From: Breoghania sp. L-A4
GTDB lineage: Bacteria > Pseudomonadota > Alphaproteobacteria > Rhizobiales > Stappiaceae
Assembly: GCF_003432385.1 (NCBI RefSeq)
Contig: NZ_CP031841.1
Coordinates: 186,001-250,000, forward strand
DNA length: 64,000 nucleotides
Direction: 5' to 3'
Shown: in pieces, positions 1 through 7,283 of the stretch
Layout: each line of letters begins with the position of its first letter
How positions within the stretch are numbered: the first letter of the stretch is position 1
Notes under the pieces: model-generated
Databases searched by the model: none
Told to the model about the DNA's origin: nothing
Seen by the model: the letters and a program-made list of their open reading frames with translations, nothing else
Position numbers and translations under genes: made by a program

Positions 1-107
1 ACGGTGGCGACGCCACATTCTGCCAGGCCCTTGATGACCGCCGCGTCCGCGCGCTCGATGTCCTGCACGACGACGTGCTCGCCAAGATTCGGATATGTGC
101 CGGCCAT
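1..107 (-). CDS. galC: 4-carboxy-4-hydroxy-2-oxoadipate aldolase-like protein (RraA/LigK/GalC family), N-terminal part only
   Basis: The window edge cuts this gene, leaving about 35 N-terminal codons that begin MAGTYPNLGEHVVVQDIE. This opening resembles the LigK/GalC branch of the RraA-like fold, which cleaves 4-carboxy-4-hydroxy-2-oxoadipate to pyruvate and oxaloacetate in the protocatechuate 4,5-cleavage and gallate pathways. The start codon shares one base with the stop of the upstream galB-like gene, so the two are almost certainly co-translated. GalB makes exactly the substrate that GalC cleaves, which supports the call. The catalytic residues lie outside the window, so a plain RraA-family protein of other function cannot be excluded. 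Confidence 0.6.
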   Translation of the reverse strand, partial: MAGTYPNLGEHVVVQDIERADAAVIKGLAECGVAT

Positions 108-844
108 CAGAGTTCTCCCACCATGCGCGGGAAGATCGACTGATATCCCTCGCCGTATTCCACGGGTTTGCCGCCGGCCTGGCCGCCGGAGTTGCGCTTG
201 GCCTGAACGCCACGCTGCTTGCCGACGCGGGTGTAATACTCCCACAGGTGCTCCTGGCCCTGCATGCACTGGATGGCGGCGTATTTCTTGTCCCATACGG
301 ACGTGATGTCGAGCAGCACGTCCGGCTTCCAGCCGCATTGCTCCGTCTGGTGCGGCTCGAACAGATAGAGCTGCGGCGCGCCGAGGATCTTTTCACCCGG
401 GTTGTGGCCCCAGGCCTGCGCGATCATGCGACATTCCAGCGTCATCTTCGTCGTGGCCGGATGATCGGTGTTGTAGGGATCGTCCAGCGAGTGGCTGAGA
501 ATGAACTGCGGCGCCACTTTACGCATCGTGTCGACGAGCTTGTACTTCGCGTCCTCGGTGATGCCGAGCGGATAGTCGCCGATGTCGAAGAACTGGATGT
601 CGTGTACGCCAAGCGCCGCGGCGGCGTTCTCGGCCTCTTTGCGGCGCTCCGTCTTCACATGCTCCAGGGTGCAGCCTTCATTCTTCCACAGCTTGGCGCT
701 TTCGCCGCGCTCGCCGTAGGACAGGCAGACGACGGTCACGTCGTAGCCCTTGGCCGCGTGCAGCGCGATGGCGCCGCCGGCCCGCCACACGAAATCCGCC
801 GAATGGGCGCTCACAACCAGCGCGGTCGGGTTCGACTCCGCCAT
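107..844 (-). CDS. galB: PIG-L family hydrolase, probable 4-oxalomesaconate hydratase
   Basis: A PIG-L/LmbE-fold protein of about 245 residues. The usual AHPDD metal-binding motif near the N terminus is replaced by AHSADFVWRAGG, a form I associate with GalB-type 4-oxalomesaconate hydratases rather than sugar deacetylases; a second metal-site segment HSLDDPYNTDHP lies near residue 135. GalB hydrates 4-oxalomesaconate to 4-carboxy-4-hydroxy-2-oxoadipate in the cytoplasm. I chose the ATG at 844: GAGGAG lies nine bases upstream, whereas the ATG two codons earlier is only three bases from it. The gene overlaps the aldolase start by one base and is divergent from the LysR gene. The family is secure; the exact substrate rests on motif and neighbour. 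Confidence 0.72.
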   Translation of the reverse strand: MAESNPTALVVSAHSADFVWRAGGAIALHAAKGYDVTVVCLSYGERGESAKLWKNEGCTLEHVKTERRKEAENAAAALGVHDIQFFDIGDYPLGITEDAKYKLVDTMRKVAPQFILSHSLDDPYNTDHPATTKMTLECRMIAQAWGHNPGEKILGAPQLYLFEPHQTEQCGWKPDVLLDITSVWDKKYAAIQCMQGQEHLWEYYTRVGKQRGVQAKRNSGGQAGGKPVEYGEGYQSIFPRMVGEL

Positions 845-947
845 GAACATGCACTCCTCGATATGCGTTTGTGCGCGGACCATGTGACAAGCGGCCGCTG
901 CGCGGAATTCCGATTGTCTCTCGCCTTGATAAGATTTTGCTATAGAT

Positions 948-970
948 ATTGCTCGAACCACCGGAGCAAT
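948..970. promoter_or_regulatory. Inverted repeat between galB and the LysR gene, candidate LysR operator
   Basis: ATTGCTC, nine bases, then GAGCAAT: a perfect dyad with 7-bp arms in the divergent intergenic region. Its right arm contains the GGAG ribosome-binding site of the LysR gene. A second TTGCT lies just upstream, within TTTTGCTATAGATATTGCT. LysR-type regulators commonly bind such dyads between themselves and a divergent target and autorepress. Binding is an inference. Confidence 0.42.
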
Positions 971-974
971 CCGA

Positions 975-2204
975 ATGACAGCACAAGAGCTGCCGAATTT
1001 CCATCACTTGCGCGCCTTCAGCCTGACCGCGCATCTGCGCTCCGTGCACGGCGCCGCGCGGCAGGCGCATCTGTCGCAGCCCGCCGTGACCCAGGCCATC
1101 GGACGGCTGGAGAAGCGTTTCGACTGCCGGTTTTTCGAACGCCGCAGCACTGGGATGTACCCCACGCCGCTGGGCGAGATCATGCTGTTGCGCGTCGACC
1201 GGGCGCTGGATCTGCTGGACGGGGCGGCGCGGCGAATCGGCGAGAGCGCGCGGCGCAACGCTCGGGCGCGGCCGGCGCCGCTCGACCGCATGGCGACGAC
1301 GACGCAGCTGCGCGCGCTGATCGCCATTTCGCAGACCGGCAGCTTTTCGGCCGCCGCGCGGGCTATCGACCAGGCGCAGCCGTCCGTGCACCGGGCGGGG
1401 CGGGATCTGGAAAAGCTCGCCGGCGTGCCGCTGTTCGAACGCATCAGCCACGGTGTTGCCTTGACGCCTCACGGCCGGCTGCTGGCCATGCGCGCCAGCC
1501 TGGCGTTCAAGGAAATTGAGGCCGCCGGCGAGGACCTGGAAGCGGCCAAGGGCGTAGTCCGGGGCCGGCTCATCATCGGGACATTGCCGCTGGTGCGAAC
1601 GGAGCTGGTGCCCGCGGCACTGGCCGGGATGACGGGCGCCTATCCGGATGCCGAGATCAGCGTCATCGACGGCCCCTACGACGGGCAGCTGACGGCCCTG
1701 CGCACGGGCGAGATCGACATGCTGATCGGCGCGCTGCGCGAGCCCGCGCCCGCCGACGACGTGGAGGAGCGCGCGCTGTTTTTCGATACCCTGTCGGTGA
1801 TCGCCCGGCGCGGCCATCCGCTCGCGGGCCGCACGACCATCGGCATCGACGATCTCAGGCGCTACGGCTGGGTGGTACCGCGCGCCAGCACGCCGACACG
1901 CGAACATTTCGACGCGCTGATGCGTACCGGCAACGAGGCGCCGCCGCCGGGACTGATCGTCACCTCGTCGCTGGTGGTGCTGCGCGGACTGCTGCTCAAG
2001 AGCGACCGGCTGGCGATCCTGTCGCGTCGTCAGGTCACCTACGAGGAGCGCACCGGCCTGCTGACCGCCCTGCCGGTGGCGCTGAACGATCCGCCGCGCC
2101 CCATCGGCCTGACGCTGCGGCGCAACTGGCACCCGACGCGGCTGCAATCCGCCTTCATCGCGGCGCTGGAAGACGCCGTCGCCCGGGAAGAACAGCCTAT
2201 CTAA
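975..2204 (+). CDS. LysR-type transcriptional regulator with two N-terminal winged-helix domains
   Basis: 409 residues, about 100 more than a normal LysR regulator. The extra length is a second DNA-binding domain. Residues about 9-70 form one LysR-type HTH (LSQPAVTQAIGRLEKRFDC, then FFERRSTG and TPLGE) and residues about 108-168 form another (FSAAARAIDQAQPSVHRAGR, then LFERISHG and TPHGR). A LysR substrate-binding domain follows from about 190 to 400. GGAG lies eight bases before the ATG. The gene is divergent from galBC, so it most likely senses an aromatic acid or pathway intermediate and controls those genes. Its 3' end overlaps the convergent transporter by four bases. Confidence 0.85.
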   Translation: MTAQELPNFHHLRAFSLTAHLRSVHGAARQAHLSQPAVTQAIGRLEKRFDCRFFERRSTGMYPTPLGEIMLLRVDRALDLLDGAARRIGESARRNARARPAPLDRMATTTQLRALIAISQTGSFSAAARAIDQAQPSVHRAGRDLEKLAGVPLFERISHGVALTPHGRLLAMRASLAFKEIEAAGEDLEAAKGVVRGRLIIGTLPLVRTELVPAALAGMTGAYPDAEISVIDGPYDGQLTALRTGEIDMLIGALREPAPADDVEERALFFDTLSVIARRGHPLAGRTTIGIDDLRRYGWVVPRASTPTREHFDALMRTGNEAPPPGLIVTSSLVVLRGLLLKSDRLAILSRRQVTYEERTGLLTALPVALNDPPRPIGLTLRRNWHPTRLQSAFIAALEDAVAREEQPI

Positions 2205-3064
2205 TAGACAATCAGCAGCACGACCCCGGCCACCGCCAGCGCCACGCCGAAGGCGGTGCGCGCGTCCGCACGCCGGGTGGTGGCGAAGAACCAGCCGAAA
2301 GCCAGCGTCGCCAGCGGGAAGGCGGCGACCAGCGGCGCGACCTCCATGACGCTGCCGCGGTTGAGCGCGCCATACATCAAGAGCACCGCCGCGCCATTGG
2401 CGATGCCGACGCCGGAGAACCAGGCCAGGCCCTCGCGCGTCAGCGCGAAGGGCTCGCGCCAGCGGATCGCATTCGCCGCCAGAAGGACAGCGGTGGAGAC
2501 CAGATAGCAGAACAGCAGCGCCGCGAAGGGATCGGGCCAGTACTCCAGGCCGATTTTCACCGTGGGCTGCACCAGACCGCGGATCATCGCGGCGGTGAGC
2601 GGCAGCAGCAGCGCGGAAAGCCGCCAGTCGCGTGCGCGGCCGTTGGCGCCGCTGACCATGGCGGTCGCGCCGGCGACGATCGTGGCAATCGCGATCGCCT
2701 GCGGCCAGCTCGGCCATTCGCCAAAGACGAGAATCGCAAAGAGCACTGCGAACAGAGGCGCCAGATTGCCGAGGCTGGCGGTCAGATAGGGGCCGATGCG
2801 GAAGTTCGACTGATAGGTCAGCAGCACGACCACCGAAGGAAACAGAATTCCGATGGCGGCGAAGATGCCGATCGCGGTGAGATCCAGATCCGGCCAGTCC
2901 ACCGTGAAAGGCGCCACGACGACCATCACGAGAAAGGCCAGCGGCACGCTGATCGCCGAGCCGCGCAGCGGCGGCAGGAACGCCAGCCCGCGCTGCATCA
3001 GCACCAGCCCGAGGCCGAAACAGGCGGCCGAGGCGAGCGCCAGGACATGCGCGGCATCCAGCAT
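2201..3064 (-). CDS. DMT superfamily transporter (EamA family)
   Basis: 287 residues, almost entirely hydrophobic, consistent with ten membrane helices made of two EamA repeats of about 135 residues. It starts MLDAAHVLALASAACFGLGL; AAGG lies six bases before the ATG. These inner-membrane proteins exchange or export small metabolites and the substrate cannot be read from sequence. It faces the tandem-HTH LysR gene tail to tail with a four-base overlap, so it may or may not belong to the same aromatic-acid regulon. Confidence 0.8.
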   Translation of the reverse strand: MLDAAHVLALASAACFGLGLVLMQRGLAFLPPLRGSAISVPLAFLVMVVVAPFTVDWPDLDLTAIGIFAAIGILFPSVVVLLTYQSNFRIGPYLTASLGNLAPLFAVLFAILVFGEWPSWPQAIAIATIVAGATAMVSGANGRARDWRLSALLLPLTAAMIRGLVQPTVKIGLEYWPDPFAALLFCYLVSTAVLLAANAIRWREPFALTREGLAWFSGVGIANGAAVLLMYGALNRGSVMEVAPLVAAFPLATLAFGWFFATTRRADARTAFGVALAVAGVVLLIVY

Positions 3065-3307
3065 GCGAGACCTTTCGGAATCGGGAGTTTGCGGGCGGGG
3101 ATACCGGCTGACCGGTCGGAGTTGCCGAGATCCTACAGCGGCAGGAGGGAAAGAGAAGCCGCATGACGCAAAAAACCGCGCCTGGGGGAGACATCGGACA
3201 CGGAGTGATGGTCGTGATCATGACGCGCCGACGGTTCTCTCGGTCATGAAAACCCACGGCCGCCAGAACAAGTTGGGCCCCTGCCGGATCTGGCCTCCGA
3301 ACATTGG

Positions 3308-3436
3308 GCCGATCCTTCGAGACGGCCCTTCGGGCCTCCTCACGATGATGTTGAGTGTGTTATTTTCTCAAAAAGATATCAACACGATGACGTCATCCTG
3401 AGGAGCCATCGAAGACGGCGTCTCGAAGGATCGGCC
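3308..3436. repeat. MITE-like palindromic intergenic element
   Basis: The ends are a perfect 18-bp inverted repeat, GGCCGATCCTTCGAGACG on the left and its complement on the right, and the arms continue with mismatches for about 45 bases each (CTCCTCACGATGATG against the complement of CATCCTGAGGAG). The AT-richer centre contains no gene. A single arm of the same family lies near 49.45 kb, so it is dispersed. It fills most of the roughly 460-bp gap between the EamA gene and the SnoaL-like gene; I see nothing else in that gap. Confidence 0.72.
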
Positions 3437-3528
3437 GCTTGTGCGGCCAGGTCTCCACCTCGTGGCATTTCAGATCTCGTCGCCCTGGCAAGTCCGAACG
3501 GTCGATTCCGCGAAGACCGGATATGCCG

Positions 3529-4128
3529 CTACAGCGCCCCGCCGCCGAGCCATGCCTTGCCGCGCGCGTAGAGCGCCTCGACCTCCGGACCCTTGAGACC
3601 CGGCATGTCGCGCTTGATCTTGTAGCCGATGCCGGTCTGCAGATAGGCGAGATGGCGGTAGCCTTCGGGGAATTGCGCCAGAAGATCCGCGTCGAGCTCA
3701 AGCCGTGCCGAGGGATCGATCGGGTCCATGCGGTCCTTCTCGTAGATCGGCTGGCGCAGCACGACGCCCCATTTTCCGTTCCGCTTTTCGAGGAAATCGT
3801 AGAACCGCCCGGTGCAGACCACGTCGACGGCCACATCGTGCACCATTGCGCGCTGGGAGATCGTCATCTTGGTCTGCGAGATCGCGCGGTCGCCCGCGAG
3901 GTCGATCGACTGGCCGCCGAGGAAATGCAGGATGTTGACGCCGCGCTCGAACCCTTCCCGGCTGACCTTGATGAACTCGTCGCCGGTCCCCTGGAACCAG
4001 GTCGCCATCATCACCCCGTCGTCGTGCCAGACGGTGCGGAACCGCTCCCAATCGGCGGCATCACGCCAGACCACCCAGTTCTCGATCAGGTCGCGAATCG
4101 CGTGTCTTTCCGCCCGTTCGTCACTCAT
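3529..4128 (-). CDS. SnoaL-like / nuclear transport factor 2 fold protein
   Basis: 199 residues. The N-terminal half has the SnoaL_4/NTF2-like pattern: an opening helix with AIRDLIENWVVWRDAADW, then FRTVWHDDGVMMATWFQGTG. This fold includes polyketide cyclases, isomerases and the small subunits of ring-hydroxylating dioxygenases, and is common in aromatic-degradation clusters. No catalytic set can be assigned, so the reaction is unknown. It lies 35 bases downstream of the FMN-reductase gene on the same strand and the two probably form an operon. Confidence 0.65.
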   Translation of the reverse strand: MSDERAERHAIRDLIENWVVWRDAADWERFRTVWHDDGVMMATWFQGTGDEFIKVSREGFERGVNILHFLGGQSIDLAGDRAISQTKMTISQRAMVHDVAVDVVCTGRFYDFLEKRNGKWGVVLRQPIYEKDRMDPIDPSARLELDADLLAQFPEGYRHLAYLQTGIGYKIKRDMPGLKGPEVEALYARGKAWLGGGAL

Positions 4129-4163
4129 CGGCTACCCCCCTTCTGCCTGCGATTGTCGCGGCG

Positions 4164-4736
4164 CTAGCCGCCCACCTTGCCGATGAAGCCAGCGAACGCA
4201 TCGAGCTGCTTGCCGACGATGTCGCGCGTCGGCTCGTCGGTGAGCGCCAGGGTGTTCTCGTCGAATTTGCCCTTGGCGAAGGTCACCATGATCTCGGGCT
4301 TGTTAAACATCATGGCCTCCAAAAACACCATGATCTGGCGCAGGTGATACTGCGCGCGCGCGCCGCCGAGCAGGCCGCCGGACGTGGACTGGATGGCCAC
4401 CGGCTTGTCCTTGAACGGCTGGTCAGGCAGGCGGGAAACCCAGTCGATGGCGTTCTTCAGTACGCCGGTCACCGAATAATTGTACTCCGGCGTGGCGATG
4501 ATGACGCCGTCGGCGGCGCGGATCTGATCGCCCAGTGCCTTCACCGCGTCGGGGAAGCCGTCGGCATTCTGATCGTCTGCATTGTAGAGCGGGATTCCGG
4601 CGATGGAGACCGCGGGCGTGAAGCTCATACGGTCTGGCGCGAGTTCGGGCAGCGCGCGCAAGAGTGCTGCATTGAAGGAGCCCTCGCGCAGGCTGCCGCA
4701 CAGGGTCACGATGTTGAGTTTTCCGCTATCGGTCAT
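4164..4736 (-). CDS. NADPH-dependent FMN reductase / quinone reductase (ChrR-like flavodoxin fold)
   Basis: 190 residues with the FMN_red layout: beta-strand and phosphate loop LNIVTLCGSLREGSFNAAL near residue 10, and the flavin-binding segment TPEYNYSVTGVLKNAIDWVS near residue 83. Such proteins reduce FMN or quinones with NAD(P)H in the cytoplasm. It probably supplies reduced flavin or detoxifies quinones for the neighbouring aromatic-catabolism genes. The ATG has only a weak AAAGA upstream, so the start is less certain than the family. Confidence 0.85.
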   Translation of the reverse strand: MTDSGKLNIVTLCGSLREGSFNAALLRALPELAPDRMSFTPAVSIAGIPLYNADDQNADGFPDAVKALGDQIRAADGVIIATPEYNYSVTGVLKNAIDWVSRLPDQPFKDKPVAIQSTSGGLLGGARAQYHLRQIMVFLEAMMFNKPEIMVTFAKGKFDENTLALTDEPTRDIVGKQLDAFAGFIGKVGG

Positions 4737-4916
4737 TCTTTGCCGTCCATTGCTGTGGGAGAGGAAGTTCGTGGGTGTCAGGCTACGTCAATTCGCGCGC
4801 CTGAACACATATGCTTTGGGGGAACGCATCCATCCGCGCGAAGGTTCCAGAAGACGGGGGCCGCACCTCGTCTTCCGTTTTCCTGCGCGGCGCGCGCCGA
4901 CTCAGCGCTGTTGCTC

Positions 4917-5114
4917 GACTTCCAGCCTGCGCCGCTGCTGCTGGGTCTGGTTCCCGGGCCGTTGATGGAACAGAATCTGCGCCGCTCGCTGCTGATTTCG
5001 CGCGGTGATCCAAGCGTTTTCATTGAACGTCCGATCAGCGCCGTCTGCCTCGGCGTGGCGCTGGTCATCGTGCTCGCCAGCCTTTGGGGCGCGGTGAGGG
5101 AAAGCCGCCCATAG
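4917..5114 (+). pseudogene. Relic of a tripartite tricarboxylate transporter TctA permease (C-terminal end)
   Basis: This stretch encodes about 65 residues ending in a stop and reads like the extreme C terminus of TctA: PAPLLLGLVPGPLMEQNLRR, then SLLISRGDPSVFIERPISAV and a final hydrophobic helix. TctA proteins are about 500 residues, so nearly 90% is missing. The DNA just upstream shows no TctA sequence in any frame, and no TctB or TctC gene is nearby. It sits between the FMN reductase and the extradiol dioxygenase and looks like the scar of a deletion or rearrangement. Confidence 0.7.
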
Positions 5115-5254
5115 GGAAAATTTATCACCGTACGATGCATTGCTATTTCCATTGCCGGACGCGCGCGCGCATGTAGCATCTCACTTCGATCAATCGATCC
5201 CGGCGCATCCGCACGCGGCCCGGACGAGGACCTGTCAGCACCGGCGAGGAACAC

Positions 5255-6205
5255 ATGGAACCCTGTTACGACGTCGCACATCTGGGCCACCTGGAGCTTT
5301 ACACCAACAAGCCGGAACAGAGCCTCGACTTCTTCGTCAACATCCTCGGGCTGACAGAGTCCGGCCGCGAAGGCGATTCCGTCTATCTGCGTGCCTGGGA
5401 CGACTATGAATTCCATACGCTGAAACTGACCGCGTCCGGCACCACGGGCGTCGGCCATATCGGATACCGCACGTCCAGCCCCGAAGCGCTCGCGCGCCGC
5501 GTAGCGGCGATCGAGGCGATGGGCTGCGGCATTGGCTGGACGGACGGCGATCTGGGCCACGGCAAGGCCTATCGCTTCCGCGACCCGGACAATCACATTT
5601 TTGAGCTCTACTACGACACCCGGTGGTACGAAGCGCCGGAAGCTGAGAAGCCCGCGCTGAAGAACCAGGCGCAGCGCATGCACGGACGCGGCGTTTGTGT
5701 GCGCCGTATCGACCACCTCAATCTTCTGGCCGCCGACGTCGACGCCATCGCCGATTTCATCCCCAAGGCGCTGGGCTCGCGCATCACTGAGCAGATCATG
5801 CTGGATTCCGGCAAGCTGGGCGGCTGCTGGTTCACAACCAACAACAAGAGCTACGACATCGCCTACACCGGCGACCACACCGGCTCGCACGGCCGCTTTC
5901 ACCATGTGACCTATGCGCTCGACCAGCGCGAGCAGATCCTGCAGGCGGCCGACATCTTCCTGGAAAACGGCGTCTACATCGAGACGGGCCCGCACAAGCA
6001 CGCCGTGCAGCAGACCTTCTTCCTCTATGTCTACGAGCCGGCCGGCAACCGCGTCGAGGTCGCCAATGCCGGCGCCAGGCTGATCATGGCGCCCGACTGG
6101 AAGCCGATCACCTGGACGGAGACCGAACGCAAGAAGGGTCAGGCCTGGGGCCTGCAGACCATTTCCTCGTTCCATACGCACGGCACGCCGCCGGTCGGAG
6201 AATAG
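5255..6205 (+). CDS. Type I extradiol dioxygenase (catechol 2,3-dioxygenase-like, VOC family)
   Basis: 316 residues with two VOC domains (about 8-125 and 150-275), the two-domain architecture of catechol 2,3-dioxygenases. The likely Fe(II) ligands are His154 in RRIDHLNLL, His217 in GRFHHVTYAL and Glu268 in the family signature YEPAGNRVEVANAG. The enzyme would open a catechol-type ring beside the two hydroxyls using O2. GAGGAA lies four bases before the ATG. Neighbouring flavin reductase, SnoaL-like protein and galBC fit a catabolic role; the actual catechol cannot be told from sequence. It ends 12 bases from the convergent acyltransferase gene. Confidence 0.88.
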   Translation: MEPCYDVAHLGHLELYTNKPEQSLDFFVNILGLTESGREGDSVYLRAWDDYEFHTLKLTASGTTGVGHIGYRTSSPEALARRVAAIEAMGCGIGWTDGDLGHGKAYRFRDPDNHIFELYYDTRWYEAPEAEKPALKNQAQRMHGRGVCVRRIDHLNLLAADVDAIADFIPKALGSRITEQIMLDSGKLGGCWFTTNNKSYDIAYTGDHTGSHGRFHHVTYALDQREQILQAADIFLENGVYIETGPHKHAVQQTFFLYVYEPAGNRVEVANAGARLIMAPDWKPITWTETERKKGQAWGLQTISSFHTHGTPPVGE

Positions 6206-6217
6206 ACGCAAGCGCGA

Positions 6218-7225
6218 TCACGCGCCGGGCGGCAGCCGCAATTCGGGCAGCATGTGCCATTGCTCGACATTGGCGCGGATGACGGGCTCGAAGATGTCGT
6301 TAAGCCCGGTGACGTTGCGCGGAAGGTCGCGCTCCGCGTCGCCGCTCGCCTCGGGTTCGAACGGCGGCAGGATCGTCAGCCGGAAGCGGGAATCCTTCAG
6401 CCGCAGCATGTAGACCGGCAGGATCACCGCGTTCGTGACGCGCGCGATCTTCAGCACGTTCACCGCGTTGCCGCGCTCCGGCGGACGGCGGCCCAGGAGC
6501 GGCAGGTGGATCTGGAAGCCGCGCACCTCGTCCACGAACATCACCAGGTTCGCCGCACCGGATTTCAGGATCCGCACGATGTGCATCGCCGAACGCTTGC
6601 CCGGCGGAAACACATAGCCGCCGTATCGCTTGCGCAGATTGTGAACCACCGTGTTGGCGAAACGGTTCGGCTCGGGCTGGAAGGTGCCGCACATCGGCTT
6701 CTCGGGCAGGTTCTGCAAGGCAACGAACACCAGTTCCCAGTTGCCCAGATGCACGCCTGCGAAGACCAGCGGCCGGCCGGTCTTTTGCGCGGCGTCCAGA
6801 TGCTCCATGCCCGCGACTTCGACCCGGCCCTCATGCCAAAGCCGCCCGACGACGGAGTATTCGGCGTAGGCGCGTCCGGCGTTGGCCCACCAGCGCGCGT
6901 GGCTGTCACGGAACGCATCGGGATCCGCGGCGAGGTCTGGACGCAGGGCTGAGAGATTTGCGGCGATCCGCAGAGCGAACGGGCGTTGCGCGAAGCGCGT
7001 TCGGGCAAGACCGGCCATCGCGCCGCCAAAGCGCGTGCACCAGGGCGAGGGCAGCAGCCGCAAGGCGTGGTGTGTCACAAGGTTGATGCCGCCCTGCAAC
7101 GGATCGGCGATCCAGTGGGCCACAAACCGTCGCCGGGCGGCGGGACCCCCGCGCAGCGCTCCAAGTCCCGGTCCCTTCGGCTCAAGCGGCCGCGTGACGT
7201 CGAACGGAATGTCCTCGAGTTTCAT
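6218..7225 (-). CDS. Lysophospholipid acyltransferase family protein (LpxL/HtrB-like)
   Basis: 335 residues. The HX4E catalytic motif of Kdo2-lipid-IVA acyltransferases is present as HLGNWE with His159 and Glu164, followed by the substrate-loop region FPPGKRSAMHIVRILKSG. These enzymes transfer an acyl chain to a lipid A precursor or related lipid at the inner membrane. No obvious Shine-Dalgarno precedes the ATG. The gene lies 58 bases downstream of the P450 on the same strand, suggesting co-expression and possibly modification of a lipid, but the acceptor is unknown. Confidence 0.8.
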   Translation of the reverse strand: MKLEDIPFDVTRPLEPKGPGLGALRGGPAARRRFVAHWIADPLQGGINLVTHHALRLLPSPWCTRFGGAMAGLARTRFAQRPFALRIAANLSALRPDLAADPDAFRDSHARWWANAGRAYAEYSVVGRLWHEGRVEVAGMEHLDAAQKTGRPLVFAGVHLGNWELVFVALQNLPEKPMCGTFQPEPNRFANTVVHNLRKRYGGYVFPPGKRSAMHIVRILKSGAANLVMFVDEVRGFQIHLPLLGRRPPERGNAVNVLKIARVTNAVILPVYMLRLKDSRFRLTILPPFEPEASGDAERDLPRNVTGLNDIFEPVIRANVEQWHMLPELRLPPGA

Positions 7226-7283
7226 GGCGCGGCCGTCTCGCGGGCGCCGGTTTTCGGGTGTCCTGCTGCCATGACGCGCGTCC

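Noticed and set aside
678-3257. 859-codon open frame on the minus strand across the LysR and EamA genes
   Set aside because: Shadow of real genes in high-G+C DNA: low complexity Arg/Ala/Gly-rich translation, no domain, and it crosses a clear intergenic region.
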